A DNA stretch of 64,000 nt from Chloroflexota bacterium (GTDB taxonomy: Bacteria > Chloroflexota > Anaerolineae > Anaerolineales > Anaerolineaceae): contig JAJXZS010000005.1 in NCBI GenBank assembly GCA_021779955.1, positions 1-64,000 of the forward strand. The letters run 5' to 3'. Every line of letters begins with the position of its first letter. The stretch's first letter is position 1. The notes below the pieces were generated by a model. That model had not been told where the DNA came from, ran no database searches, and was given only the letters and a program-made list of their open reading frames with translations. The translations under genes were made by a program, and so were the position numbers. Shown one piece after another: positions 1 to 8,285 of this stretch.

Positions 1-201
1 CCCCTCAATGGGGACGCACGGATACAAAAATAAAATCCGGCCTTGATTGGCCGGACGATTTGAGCGGGCGATGGGAGTGCGCAGCCTCCCCCGCAGGGGG
101 ATTCGAATAGCATCCCCTCAATGGGGACGCACGGATATATTTTCTTGGGAGAGCGGGCGATGGGTTTCGAATATCATCCCCTCAATGGGGACGCACGGAT
201 A
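1..201. repeat. Three copies of a 26-bp palindrome-bearing repeat mixed with tRNA-Gly 3'-end fragments
   Basis: A 26-bp unit carrying the palindrome CCCCTCAATGGGG followed by ACGCACGGATA occurs at 1-24 (cut by the window edge), 112-137 and 176-201. Between the copies lie fragments identical to the 3' end of the real tRNA-Gly: GAGCGGGCGATGGG at 62-75 and 151-164, matching 240-253. These three anchors are exactly 89 bp apart. A CCGGCC...GGCCGG/GGTCGG hairpin block also recurs about 178 bp apart (near 35 and 213). This looks like local duplication of the end of a tRNA gene with an inserted short palindrome. It is not a CRISPR array because the 'spacers' are themselves repeats. Confidence 0.75.
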
Positions 202-240
202 TGGAAATAAAAATCCGGCCTTGTCAGGTCGGACGATTTG

Positions 241-312
241 AGCGGGCGATGGGATTCGAACCCACGAATATCAGCTTGGAAGGCTGACGCCTTACCACTT
301 GGCGACGCCCGC
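241..312 (-). tRNA. tRNA-Gly (anticodon TCC)
   Basis: Read on the minus strand, the acceptor GCGGGCG pairs with CGCCCGC. The anticodon loop is CTTCCAA, giving anticodon TCC, which reads GGA/GGG glycine codons. The T arm contains GTTCGAATC. The discriminator base is T and CCA is not encoded. Partial copies of its 3' end lie just downstream in its own direction (positions 62-175). Confidence 0.93.
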
Positions 313-577
313 TTGTCTCTTTATTTTGCTTTGCGGATTATACCATAATTCATTTTCACGATTAATTGAATTGAATCTACTGACGCTGAATCCTTTTGAA
401 GTAATAGAAACCAGATCAGAGTGAACTCGGATGAAAGCGTTCGATGCAAACGCGGATTAACTGGTTGATACGACCGCAATTTATCTGTAGAATAATGGAT
501 AAAGGGGGCGATAGGAAAAATTAAGCGATGGTTTCCCAATAACAAAACCTGACGATAAAAGGAAGCAGGTAGATGAC

Positions 578-835
578 ATGACTTCATTATTTAGACGATT
601 ATGGTCGGATCCAGCTGTAAAAGCACTCTTGATATGCATTGTTGCAATTGCCGTTGGATTCCTGGTTCCACCCAGCCTTCCGCTGATCGGGATCCTGTTC
701 CTCATCTGCGGCGCAATCGGCTTCTTTCGCACTGTCGGACCCAACCGGCCGTTTTGGGGGATTATCGCTATCGCCGGTTTGATCATTGTCAGTCTCATCG
801 GCCTGATTTTATTATTCGGCCTCAGCGTCAGTTGA
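578..835 (+). CDS. Small hypothetical membrane protein
   Basis: An 85-residue protein made almost entirely of three hydrophobic segments (about residues 14-30, 34-50 and 59-82) joined by short basic loops, so it should sit in the cytoplasmic membrane. The ATG is preceded by a weak AGG at 567-569. No enzymatic motif is visible and I do not recognise a family. It stands alone between the tRNA-Gly and the ROK regulator and shares no overlap with either. The codon pattern and the unbroken hydrophobic profile support a real gene, but the evidence is modest. Confidence 0.55.
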   Translation: MTSLFRRLWSDPAVKALLICIVAIAVGFLVPPSLPLIGILFLICGAIGFFRTVGPNRPFWGIIAIAGLIIVSLIGLILLFGLSVS

Positions 836-1022
836 TCCTGCGAGCTTTATCCTGCAGCCGCATCTTGAGGTGGTACCCCGCCCGCATGACGACTTGACAT
901 GGGGACTGGATATCTCCAATTGTGTAGAGGGAGAGGTCTCTCTTTCGACCGATTGATTCGCCCCCATCCTTTGAATCGCTTTGAATTCCTGCTTTGCTGC
1001 TTTGCCAACTTCCTTTTTTAAG

Positions 1023-1051
1023 TTGAAAAAGTAAGTTAATCTCTGTATAAT
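1023..1051 (+). promoter_or_regulatory. Sigma-70-type promoter of the ROK gene
   Basis: TTGAAA (1023-1028), a 17-bp spacer, then TATAAT (1046-1051). Transcription would start near 1058, about 60 bases before the ATG at 1117. Confidence 0.7.
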
Positions 1052-1116
1052 GTTTGTGTTCGTAATTCCCCTTATTCCCTATATAGTTCATACCCGGTGG
1101 AAAGAAGTTCAACCCA

Positions 1117-2325
1117 ATGAATTTTCAATCGGTCAACGTTAGCTTGATTCGCGAACAGAACCTCAGCCTGGTGCTGCAGTACCTGCTGCAGAATTCCCCG
1201 CAGACTTCGCGGACCGATCTGATGCGCCTGACCCATCTGAGCGGTACCACCGTCTCTGCCCTGGTGAACATCCTGCTCAATTCAGGCTTCGTTTCCGAAA
1301 CCGGCGTCGGAGAATCCATCGGCGGACGCCGGCCGATCACGCTCGAACTCAATCCTACCTTCGCTTACTCCATGGGGGTGGATATTGGCGCTTCGCACAT
1401 CACCTGCATGATCATCGATCTCAAGGGCAACGTTGTGGCCAGCCTTTCTGAGCCGTTCGATGTCATCCACAAGGCGCATGCCACCATGAAGCGCGCGAAG
1501 GAATTGCTCACCCGGATGCTCGAAATAGCCCACCTTGATCTTTCCAGGGTCGCAGGGCTGGGAGTTTCGATTCCCGCGCCTCTTGACGGTGAAAAACAGG
1601 ATCGCCTGCTGGCCTTTTACATGCCCGATTGGGAAGGCATGGTCGTTCTGGACGAATTGCGTCCCTTTTTCGACCTCCCCATGTTCCTGGAAAATGATGC
1701 CAATGCCGGGGGAATTGCCGAAAAGTGGTGGGGAGTTGGCAGGCAGCATCACAGCCTGGCCTTCATCAAGCTCGGGGTCGGCGTTGGCGCAGGGCTGATC
1801 ATCAACGATGAGATCTATCGGGGATTTGCCGGTTCGGCGGGCGAGATCGGGCATACGACGATCGAGTCAAAGGGACGCCTGTGCCGCTGCGGCAACCGCG
1901 GATGCATGGAGAGCTACGTGGGTATCCCCGGCATCCTCAAGGACGTGCAATCCCGCCGTGGCATCTCTGAAAGCAGCCTCATGACCATCGAAGATGTGAT
2001 TGCAGCAGCCAAAAACGGCGAACCGGTCAACACCGAGGTGCTTCAGACTGCCGGCCGCTACCTGGGCATCGCCATTGCCAACCTGCTCAACCTGGTCAAC
2101 CCCGAAATTGTGATCCTCAACGGCTACATCATGGATGCCGGCGACATGCTTATGCAGGAAGTCGTTTCATCGATGCTCGAGCGCACACTTCCGCTGCGGG
2201 CCGAGTTTACTCCCATAGTGGCCAGCCGTCTCGGCAGAGATGCAGTTGCCATGGGGGCGGCAACACTGGTCATTCATCAATCGATACAACCTGAATACAT
2301 CAACCGGTTCCTTCATCTTACATAA
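1117..2325 (+). CDS. ROK-family transcriptional regulator (NagC/XylR type)
   Basis: A 402-residue protein. Residues about 15-60 form a winged helix-turn-helix with the usual 'TSRTDLMRLTHLSGTTVS' character. The rest is an actin-like ROK sugar-kinase fold, with GVDIGASH at about 87-94 (phosphate loop), LENDANAGGIAE near 191, EIGH near 243 and the zinc-binding CRCGNRGCME at 256-265. Members of this family bind a sugar or sugar phosphate and repress nearby transport or catabolic genes. It lies just upstream of a sugar ABC importer on the same strand, which is its likely target; the ligand cannot be read from the sequence. It has a strong promoter of its own, and its stop codon is embedded in TAAGGAGGTGAT, a perfect complement of the 16S rRNA 3' end. 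Confidence 0.9.
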   Translation: MNFQSVNVSLIREQNLSLVLQYLLQNSPQTSRTDLMRLTHLSGTTVSALVNILLNSGFVSETGVGESIGGRRPITLELNPTFAYSMGVDIGASHITCMIIDLKGNVVASLSEPFDVIHKAHATMKRAKELLTRMLEIAHLDLSRVAGLGVSIPAPLDGEKQDRLLAFYMPDWEGMVVLDELRPFFDLPMFLENDANAGGIAEKWWGVGRQHHSLAFIKLGVGVGAGLIINDEIYRGFAGSAGEIGHTTIESKGRLCRCGNRGCMESYVGIPGILKDVQSRRGISESSLMTIEDVIAAAKNGEPVNTEVLQTAGRYLGIAIANLLNLVNPEIVILNGYIMDAGDMLMQEVVSSMLERTLPLRAEFTPIVASRLGRDAVAMGAATLVIHQSIQPEYINRFLHLT

Positions 2326-2440
2326 GGAGGTGATGCTTGATTCGCAGATTCTTGTCTGGTGACAATCGTAAAAGACGGTTTCACTAAGTCTAAAAAGGAG
2401 AAAGGAAAGGATCATGAAATAAGTACTTGTTGTTGTAAGT

Positions 2441-3805
2441 GTGTTGCTCGTCGCCTCGCTGCTACTCGCAGCCTGCGGCACACCCACCGCAGCCCCCACA
2501 ACTCCTCCCGCCGAAACAACTCAGCCCCCTGCGGAGACCACGCAGGCCCCCACCGAAGCTCCAACAACTGTGCAGACAGGTGGAGAAGTCGAAATCTTCT
2601 CCTGGTGGGTAGGTCCTGGTGAAGCAGATGGCCTGGCCGCGATGGTCAAGGTCTTCAACGCCGACTATCCGCAATACACCTTCGTGAATGCAGCAGTTGC
2701 CGGTGGCGCTGGCTCCAACGCCAAAGCCGTTCTGGCCACCCGTCTACAAGCTGGAAACCCGCCCGATTCATGGCAGGCACATGCCGGACAGGAAACCATC
2801 GCCAACTATGTGGCAGCCGGCCAGGTTCAGCCCCTGGATGATTTCTTCGCATCCACCGGTTTCGCATCTGTCCTCCCTGCAACCCTGATCCCCTTGATCT
2901 CGGCGAATGGACATCCATACAGCGTTCCCGTGAACATCCACCGCTCCAACGTGATGTGGTACAACCCGTCTGTCGTTCAGGCAGCCGGCGTGACCATCCC
3001 CGCTGGCGGCTTTACGACCTGGGATGATTTCTTCGCTGCATGCGAAAAGATCAAGGCCACCGGCAAGGTTTGCCTCTCCATGGGCAACGAAGGCTTCACC
3101 GCCATGCACCTCTTCGAGAACGTGATGATCGGCACCATTGGCGCGGATAAGTGGAACGGCCTCTGGCTCCCCACCCCCACGACCGATTGGGCCGGCGCCG
3201 ATGTGACCGCCGGACTCGCCAACTACGCAAAAGCTCTGAGCTACGTCAACAGCGATGCGGCCACTCTTTCTGACTGGCAGCCCGCTTCCAAGATGGTAGC
3301 CGATGGCGACGCCGCTTTCAACATCATGGGCGACTGGGCATATGGCTACTTCGCCAACCCCGACCCCAATGGTTTGGCGCTCACCCCGCACACCCAGTTC
3401 GATTGGTCTCCAGTTCCTGGAACCCAGGGCATCTTCGTCTTCCTCTCCGACTCCTTCGTGAAGCCTATTGGAAACAAGAACCCCGAAGGCACCATGGCCT
3501 GGTTGACCGTCGCCGCATCCAAAGCCGGACAGGAAGCCTTCAATCCGTTGAAGGGTTCCATCTGCGCCCGCACCGATTGCGACAAGTCGCTCTTCAGCGA
3601 ATACTCGCAGGGTGCCATGGCTGACTGGCTGTCCAATACCGTGGTCGGCAGCCTAACCCACGGTGTGGTTGCAGCTCCCGCCTGGCAGACAACGATCGAC
3701 ACCGCTCTGAAGTTGTTCATCGCCAGCGACCTTGGCACCAAAGCCCAGTCTGATTTCCAGGCTGCGCTCGTCGCTGCCTGCAAGTCAGACGGCACCTGCC
3801 AGTAG
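2441..3805 (+). CDS. ABC sugar transporter, lipoprotein substrate-binding protein (signal peptide start interrupted)
   Basis: A COG1653-type extracellular sugar-binding protein. The lipobox LLAAC is followed by a Pro/Thr-rich linker and a periplasmic-binding fold with the typical NPPDSWQAHAGQ and GDWAYGYF stretches, so it would be tethered to the outside of the membrane. The natural start appears to be ATG 2414, which has a perfect purine-rich ribosome site just before it (about 2395-2410). That start reads Met-Lys-stop: TAA at 2420-2422. Downstream, the same frame continues with the rest of a normal signal peptide, VLVVVSVLLVASLLLAAC. The longest unbroken frame starts at GTG 2441 and keeps a shortened signal with no basic N-terminus. 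Either this is a sequence error, a recent nonsense mutation, or a real late start. Two permease genes follow. Confidence 0.85.
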   Translation: MLLVASLLLAACGTPTAAPTTPPAETTQPPAETTQAPTEAPTTVQTGGEVEIFSWWVGPGEADGLAAMVKVFNADYPQYTFVNAAVAGGAGSNAKAVLATRLQAGNPPDSWQAHAGQETIANYVAAGQVQPLDDFFASTGFASVLPATLIPLISANGHPYSVPVNIHRSNVMWYNPSVVQAAGVTIPAGGFTTWDDFFAACEKIKATGKVCLSMGNEGFTAMHLFENVMIGTIGADKWNGLWLPTPTTDWAGADVTAGLANYAKALSYVNSDAATLSDWQPASKMVADGDAAFNIMGDWAYGYFANPDPNGLALTPHTQFDWSPVPGTQGIFVFLSDSFVKPIGNKNPEGTMAWLTVAASKAGQEAFNPLKGSICARTDCDKSLFSEYSQGAMADWLSNTVVGSLTHGVVAAPAWQTTIDTALKLFIASDLGTKAQSDFQAALVAACKSDGTCQ

Positions 3806-3832
3806 GCAATCCAGAGTAACAGCACAACCTTA

Positions 3833-3861
3833 TTGGGCGGCTCTTCAAAAGAGCCGCCCAA
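3833..3861 (+). terminator. Intercistronic hairpin after the binding-protein gene
   Basis: A 13-bp perfect stem, TTGGGCGGCTCTT (3833-3845) with AAGAGCCGCCCAA (3849-3861), and a 3-nt loop. There is no U tract. Such hairpins after a binding-protein gene usually stabilise the upstream message and lower expression of the permeases; that role is inferred here. Confidence 0.7.
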
Positions 3862-3945
3862 AATCCAAACATTTCAAAAAGTTCAAATGTACAATCAATT
3901 AGCGCTATTTTCCCGGATCATTACTCCTGACGAATAGAGGTGCCC

Positions 3946-5022
3946 GTGTTCAAGAATTTCACCTTCAAGCCCAGGATTTTAATTACTGCGATCGTCTTGT
4001 TGGTCGTTGGCGTAGCAGGCCTCTATTATTTCACTCATTCAAAGCTGATGATCGGCAGCTTTGATGTGACCTCATTGGGCATTTTGGTCGCCGGTTTGGT
4101 GATGTATTCAGCCATACCGGTAGCCATGACCATGATCGGCAATGAGACCTATCTCTCCATTGTCCTTATGCTCCCTTCGATCGCTGCGGTAGCTATATTT
4201 GTGTATGGTTTCATTGCCTGGTCCGTTCGGGTATCCTTTTCCAACTGGAAAGGACTAATTCCCAACTATACCTTTGTAGGTTTCAAGCAATATATCATCC
4301 TTTTCAGTAATGACCCGCGTTTCATGATCGACCTGCGCAACACAGCGGTCTTTACGGTTGGATTTATCCTGGGATGCCTGATCATTGGCCTGGGACTCGC
4401 AATTCTCCTCGATCAAAAGATCAAGGGGGAAAATCTCTTCAGGGGAATTTTCCTGCTGCCCATGTCGATTTCATTTATCGCTTCGGGTGTTGTCTGGAGT
4501 TGGTTGATGAGCTCGGCCACCGGTTCACGGATCACCGGCATCAACCTGATCTTCAAGTCGCTGGGACTGAATGGATTGATCAGTTTGTGGCACACCACTC
4601 CGCAGCCCTGGGGTATGGCGTTCACGATCATTCCGGCGGTGTGGCAACTCGCCGGCTACACCATGGCGATGTACCTCGGCGGCATGCGCAGCATTTCTGA
4701 CGATTTACGCGAAGCCGCGCGCGTGGACGGCGCTTCCGAATTCGAGATCTACCGTTATGTCATTTTGCCCTTGCTGCAGCCGATTACGCTGAGCGCTGTG
4801 ATCATTTTGGGGCATATGTCACTGAAAATCTTCGACTTGATCGTTGCCCTTGGCCGCGGCGACATCCGCCTTGACGTGCCCGGCATCTACATGTGGACGA
4901 CGACATTCTCCGGAAACAACTATGCACAGGGAGCCGCGATCGGCATCTTGATGCTGGTTGGGGTTGCGGTGCTTGTGATTCCTTATTTGGTTCAAAATAT
5001 GCGCACGGAGACCCAGGTATGA
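3946..5022 (+). CDS. ABC sugar transporter permease (MalF-like)
   Basis: About 358 residues with two extra N-terminal hydrophobic segments (about residues 10-27 and 42-60), then the six-segment binding-protein-dependent permease core. The EAA loop that docks the ATPase reads EAARVDGASEFEIYRYVILP. GTG 3946 is preferred over GTG 3940 because AGAGG (3936-3940) sits five bases upstream of it. The gene overlaps the next permease by ATGA, so they are co-translated. Together with the lipoprotein it makes an importer for an unidentified carbohydrate. No ATPase gene is present in the cluster, so a shared MsmX-type ATPase encoded elsewhere is assumed. Confidence 0.9.
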   Translation: MFKNFTFKPRILITAIVLLVVGVAGLYYFTHSKLMIGSFDVTSLGILVAGLVMYSAIPVAMTMIGNETYLSIVLMLPSIAAVAIFVYGFIAWSVRVSFSNWKGLIPNYTFVGFKQYIILFSNDPRFMIDLRNTAVFTVGFILGCLIIGLGLAILLDQKIKGENLFRGIFLLPMSISFIASGVVWSWLMSSATGSRITGINLIFKSLGLNGLISLWHTTPQPWGMAFTIIPAVWQLAGYTMAMYLGGMRSISDDLREAARVDGASEFEIYRYVILPLLQPITLSAVIILGHMSLKIFDLIVALGRGDIRLDVPGIYMWTTTFSGNNYAQGAAIGILMLVGVAVLVIPYLVQNMRTETQV

Positions 5023-5843
5023 TGCCACGCCGAATCGCCTCCCGTACTTTGATCTATCTCATCCTGATCCTGGCGTCTGCGTTCTTCTTGCTTCCGATCT
5101 ACCTCATGCTGCTGACAGGGGTTAAGCCTTTCGCCGAAGTCGATCTGAAGACGATGTGGAATCTTCCCTCCAGCCTCCACATCGAGAACTTCATCGCTGC
5201 CTGGGCCCAGCTTGCTCCCAACTTGAAAAACAGCCTGATCCTGGTCATTCCCGAGTCCATCCTCTCGTCTCTCCTGGGTTCGCTGAACGGATACCTGCTA
5301 TCCAAGTGGCGCTTCAAGAACTCGAACCTGATCTTCACCCTGATCCTGTTTGGCATGTTCATTCCGTACCAATCCATCCTCATCCCGCTGGTCAAATTTA
5401 TGGATTTTATCCAGCTTTACGGCGGGCTGCCCGGGTTGGTATTCGTGCACATCATTTACGGTATTCCGATCACCACCCTGATTTTCCGCAATTATTACGC
5501 GGGGATCTCCACTGAGATGCTCGAAGCCGGGCGAATCGATGGCGCCAGCCTGACCGGACTGTATCGCTTTCTCATCCTGCCGCTTTCGGCTCCCAGTTTT
5601 GCGGTCGTGATCATCTGGCAGTTCACCCAGGCCTGGAACGACTTCCTCTTCGCCGTAATTCTCACCAATCAGGCGTACTGGCCGGTTACGGTGGCTTTGA
5701 ACAACCTGGCGGGCAGCCAACTGGTGCAGTGGAACGTGCTCATGGCTGCAACGCTGCTCGCAGCCTTGCCTACTTTGCTCGTTTATCTGTTATTGGGCAG
5801 GTTCTTCGTCCGCGGATTGATGGCGGGCTCATTAAAGGGATAA
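5019..5843 (+). CDS. ABC sugar transporter permease (MalG-like)
   Basis: A 274-residue inner-membrane protein with six predicted membrane segments and the EAA docking loop EAGRIDGASLTGLYRFLILP. It is the second half of the heterodimeric channel. The start ATG 5019 overlaps the previous stop (ATGA) and has GGAG eight bases upstream at 5007-5010; ATG 5022 is an alternative one codon later. A strong hairpin terminator follows, closing the ROK-sugar importer unit. The family is clear, but the transported sugar is not. Confidence 0.92.
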   Translation: MMPRRIASRTLIYLILILASAFFLLPIYLMLLTGVKPFAEVDLKTMWNLPSSLHIENFIAAWAQLAPNLKNSLILVIPESILSSLLGSLNGYLLSKWRFKNSNLIFTLILFGMFIPYQSILIPLVKFMDFIQLYGGLPGLVFVHIIYGIPITTLIFRNYYAGISTEMLEAGRIDGASLTGLYRFLILPLSAPSFAVVIIWQFTQAWNDFLFAVILTNQAYWPVTVALNNLAGSQLVQWNVLMAATLLAALPTLLVYLLLGRFFVRGLMAGSLKG

Positions 5844-5852
5844 TCCACAGAC

Positions 5853-5884
5853 AAGAGCCGTCCAACAAGGACGGCTCTTTTGTT
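5853..5884 (+). terminator. Rho-independent terminator of the sugar importer operon
   Basis: Stem AAGAGCCGTCC (5853-5863) with GGACGGCTCTT (5869-5879), loop of five bases, followed by TTTTGTT. Confidence 0.85.
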
Positions 5885-5917
5885 ATTCAGACTCGGATGT
5901 GATTTCAGATTGCCGGA

Positions 5918-6568
5918 TCACCTTGCCGGCCTGGGAGGCGGGGGAGCCCGCTTGCTGATCACCGTCTGGATCACGATCCCTCCGATGCCGAGCGCGATCC
6001 AGTACAACGGCTGAAGATTCAATGCCATACCCAACAAGACCGCGCCGATGATGGCGGTCAATGCCGCGATCCAGAAATTGAACAACCAGAGCGTCAGGAT
6101 TCCGCTGGCCAGCGCGATCAGAAGGATTCCCAGCCATGGAGCAGAGTGGCCTCCAATGTACGGCCATATCTGCTGAACCAGACCGGCGCCGATCAGCGCG
6201 CCAATGATGAATATGCCGATCGATGTGGCCGTCATGGCGATGCCGACTCCGAGGATGGCGCCAATGATGAATCCGACAATCGCAATCCAATCGATCCCCG
6301 GCATGAAGTAAGCCGCAAGGTAAAAACCAACCGCTCCTCCGCCAAAGAAGCCGATGATCTGCAACAGCACCTTCACCAGCGAGAAGCCTGCCACCAGCAG
6401 GATCACGCCAACGATGCCCATGATCACGCGCGCCCATGGTTCGGCGGGATAGATCGGCGCAAGCGCGGTCACCGGAATACTGGGGATCGCCGTCGAACAG
6501 GCTGTCAACAGCATTCCCCCGCCCAAAAGGATCAGAAGGATTCCGAGAGGATTTCGAAATTGTCTCAT
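5918..6568 (-). CDS. DUF4203-like polytopic membrane lipoprotein
   Basis: A 216-residue protein with an N-terminal signal ending in a possible lipobox (LLTAC), followed by about six hydrophobic helices rich in Gly and Ala and a short Arg/Pro-rich C-terminal tail. The glycine-rich repeats GFFGGGAVGFYLAAYF and GFIIGAILGVGIAM resemble the DUF4203/TMEM198-type fold. Function is unknown. It is convergent with the sugar importer, separated by that operon's terminator. A same-strand frame spanning 5883-6581 has no membrane-protein pattern and is an artefact. Family assignment is tentative; the membrane location is firm. Confidence 0.65.
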   Translation of the reverse strand: MRQFRNPLGILLILLGGGMLLTACSTAIPSIPVTALAPIYPAEPWARVIMGIVGVILLVAGFSLVKVLLQIIGFFGGGAVGFYLAAYFMPGIDWIAIVGFIIGAILGVGIAMTATSIGIFIIGALIGAGLVQQIWPYIGGHSAPWLGILLIALASGILTLWLFNFWIAALTAIIGAVLLGMALNLQPLYWIALGIGGIVIQTVISKRAPPPPRPAR

Positions 6569-6679
6569 ATTCTTGGACCAACCCTTTTAAGTTTTGAGCT
6601 TTGGGAATATTATAGAAAATTCCACAGACAATAACAATACAATATTGAAAAGTGGATTGCGGCAGGTGAAGCAGTTGGT

Positions 6680-7423
6680 TTAGGGGATGACCTGGACAGA
6701 AGTGGGGCTCTTGCCAAGGGCTGCGACGAGCACCCTGTCATACTCAGGGTGTACGCTGTGCAGTGTCAACAGGTCGCTTGCATTGAGTGTGAGGGTGTCT
6801 GCCTGGTTGAATAATGCGATCTTGCTGCTGCCTGCGGGGATGCCCTTCAACCCACCTTCCGGGTCCAGGAGCATCCTCACTGTCCCTTCGAGAGTGATCA
6901 GGTTATCCATGGGGATGGCGGACAGGCGCGCGAACTGCTCGGGGCGGTGCACCCACTTGGCTGAAAGCGTTTTTCCGATCGCAGAAAGCCCGATGACTAC
7001 GATCACAGCATCCACCCAGGGGGGAATTACCGGCTCATTTTCGCCGGGCGCCTTGATCGGGTGCGACCTGGCCCCATCTGCTTCGACAATCACCGATACG
7101 CGCTTCTCACCGGCAAGTTTCACAATCTCATCCATCGCTTCACTTGAAGGACCGCGCATGCGATCGTCAGGCGTGCGGTCACCGGTGAGAAGCGATACTT
7201 TGTTTTCCAGCCAGGTTGAGGGCTCGAGTTCGCCATCATCATCGAGGATGAAATGCCTGTCAGCCAGGTCGAGTTGGTCGGTGCCAAGGTGCGTGGTTGT
7301 GGTTACCCAGGCTTTGCCCTTCACCTGTCTGGCAAGCTGAAAAACAACTGTCGTTTTCCCGCCCGCGCCAACAACCGCGATCTTGACCGGTTCACTCAAC
7401 CCCAGGCTCTCGAACAGGTTCAT
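6680..7423 (-). CDS. yqeC: YqeC-like selenium-dependent hydroxylase accessory protein
   Basis: A 247-residue protein starting with a P-loop, VGAGGKTTVVFQLA (about residues 18-31). This is followed by the family's conserved blocks WVTTTTHLG, VIVEADGARSHPIKAPGENEPVIPP and a late FNQAD, features of the YqeC group of putative GTP/ATP-binding maturation factors for selenium-containing molybdenum hydroxylases. Its start overlaps the yqeB stop by ATGA, so the two are translated together from the yqeB promoter. No molybdenum hydroxylase subunit lies in the window. The family is recognised with good confidence; the precise reaction is not established even for the family. Confidence 0.82.
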   Translation of the reverse strand: MNLFESLGLSEPVKIAVVGAGGKTTVVFQLARQVKGKAWVTTTTHLGTDQLDLADRHFILDDDGELEPSTWLENKVSLLTGDRTPDDRMRGPSSEAMDEIVKLAGEKRVSVIVEADGARSHPIKAPGENEPVIPPWVDAVIVVIGLSAIGKTLSAKWVHRPEQFARLSAIPMDNLITLEGTVRMLLDPEGGLKGIPAGSSKIALFNQADTLTLNASDLLTLHSVHPEYDRVLVAALGKSPTSVQVIP

Positions 7424-8250
7424 TTGCCAGGCCTTCCGAGCGCCGAGCGTATCTTGGGACGTGAAAGCAGCGCTTCGAGTACTCCTCCGCCCACCGCAAG
7501 CGCCTTGTCGGAGGCCCGGTTACACAGGCCGGGGTCGCAGCGCGGATCCAGGTCGCCGATTTTCAGCCCCTGCGCGACGGCGGTTCCACTGTGCAGCAAA
7601 CCGCGAATCACTCCTCTGAAGGGTGCAGTGACGGGCTCTCCATCGATTCGGGCAATCACTTCACCTAAATCGACGATTTCGCCAATCTCATGGATCGACA
7701 CAAAGCGCCCATTCCGGGCTGCACGAATCACTCTTTGGCTGCCGACGCCTTCGACCGTCTCGGGCTCTCCGGTGTCCATCTGCGCCTTACCCTGCCAATA
7801 CACCCTGCCGAGTGCAGCCCCGCGATTGGATTCGACCACCGCATCACAATTGATCCTAACTTCGAAACCCGGGCCGAGGCCGATGCTGAACATTCCCGGA
7901 TAGAGCGAATCGGATTCGGCATGTTTGAGCATCCTGCCGTCGACGACTGCCAGAAATGCCAGGTCACCTGTGATCCTGGCAAATGGATCTACCACAGCGG
8001 CAATCTTGCCGCTTTCTACGCTGCCCGCCACATCAGCAGCGCTTTTGCAAAGCACTGCGCTTACGCCTTCAACCTGCCACTCACCGGCGTAAACCGCTTC
8101 GGAGAACGAGGCATATCGCCTTACCGAGAGGGGTTCGGCAACTTCGCTTATGACGACTCCAAATCCGCTGCGGAACAGGCGCAATGCCACGCCGCTGGCG
8201 AGATCTCCGCCGCCGCGGATCAAGATCAAAGGCATATTGGTTTGGATCAT
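7420..8250 (-). CDS. yqeB: YqeB-like selenium-dependent molybdenum hydroxylase system protein
   Basis: About 276 residues. The N-terminus LILIRGGGDLASGVALRLF is a Rossmann-type dinucleotide loop, followed by VVISEVAEPLSVRR, as in the YqeB/EF2563 family that partners YqeC in maturing selenium-dependent molybdenum hydroxylases. The central part contains VDPFA and GLGPGFE. I place the start at ATG 8250 because TATAAT on the minus strand (8263-8258) leaves only seven bases before this codon, which suggests a leaderless message. A longer reading from 8280 would run upstream through that promoter. yqeC follows with a four-base overlap. Confidence 0.82.
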   Translation of the reverse strand: MIQTNMPLILIRGGGDLASGVALRLFRSGFGVVISEVAEPLSVRRYASFSEAVYAGEWQVEGVSAVLCKSAADVAGSVESGKIAAVVDPFARITGDLAFLAVVDGRMLKHAESDSLYPGMFSIGLGPGFEVRINCDAVVESNRGAALGRVYWQGKAQMDTGEPETVEGVGSQRVIRAARNGRFVSIHEIGEIVDLGEVIARIDGEPVTAPFRGVIRGLLHSGTAVAQGLKIGDLDPRCDPGLCNRASDKALAVGGGVLEALLSRPKIRSALGRPGK

Positions 8251-8257
8251 GGCGTGG

Positions 8258-8285
8258 ATTATACACTCCACGCCAGACAAAACAA
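8258..8285 (-). promoter_or_regulatory. Promoter of yqeBC, likely giving a leaderless transcript
   Basis: On the minus strand, TTGTTT (8285-8280), a 16-bp spacer and TATAAT (8263-8258). The start codon of yqeB begins at 8250, the expected transcription start. The -10 box sits inside a GGCGTGGA/TCCACGCC inverted repeat, and the -35 box is part of the T tract of the pepF terminator. Confidence 0.6.

Noticed and set aside
1-201. CRISPR array
   Set aside because: Only three repeats are present, and the sequences between them are copies of a tRNA end and of each other rather than unique spacers.
5883-6581. 232-codon minus-strand frame overlapping the membrane protein gene
   Set aside because: It is Arg/His/Gly-rich with no fold pattern and overlaps a frame (5918-6568) that has a clean membrane-protein profile.
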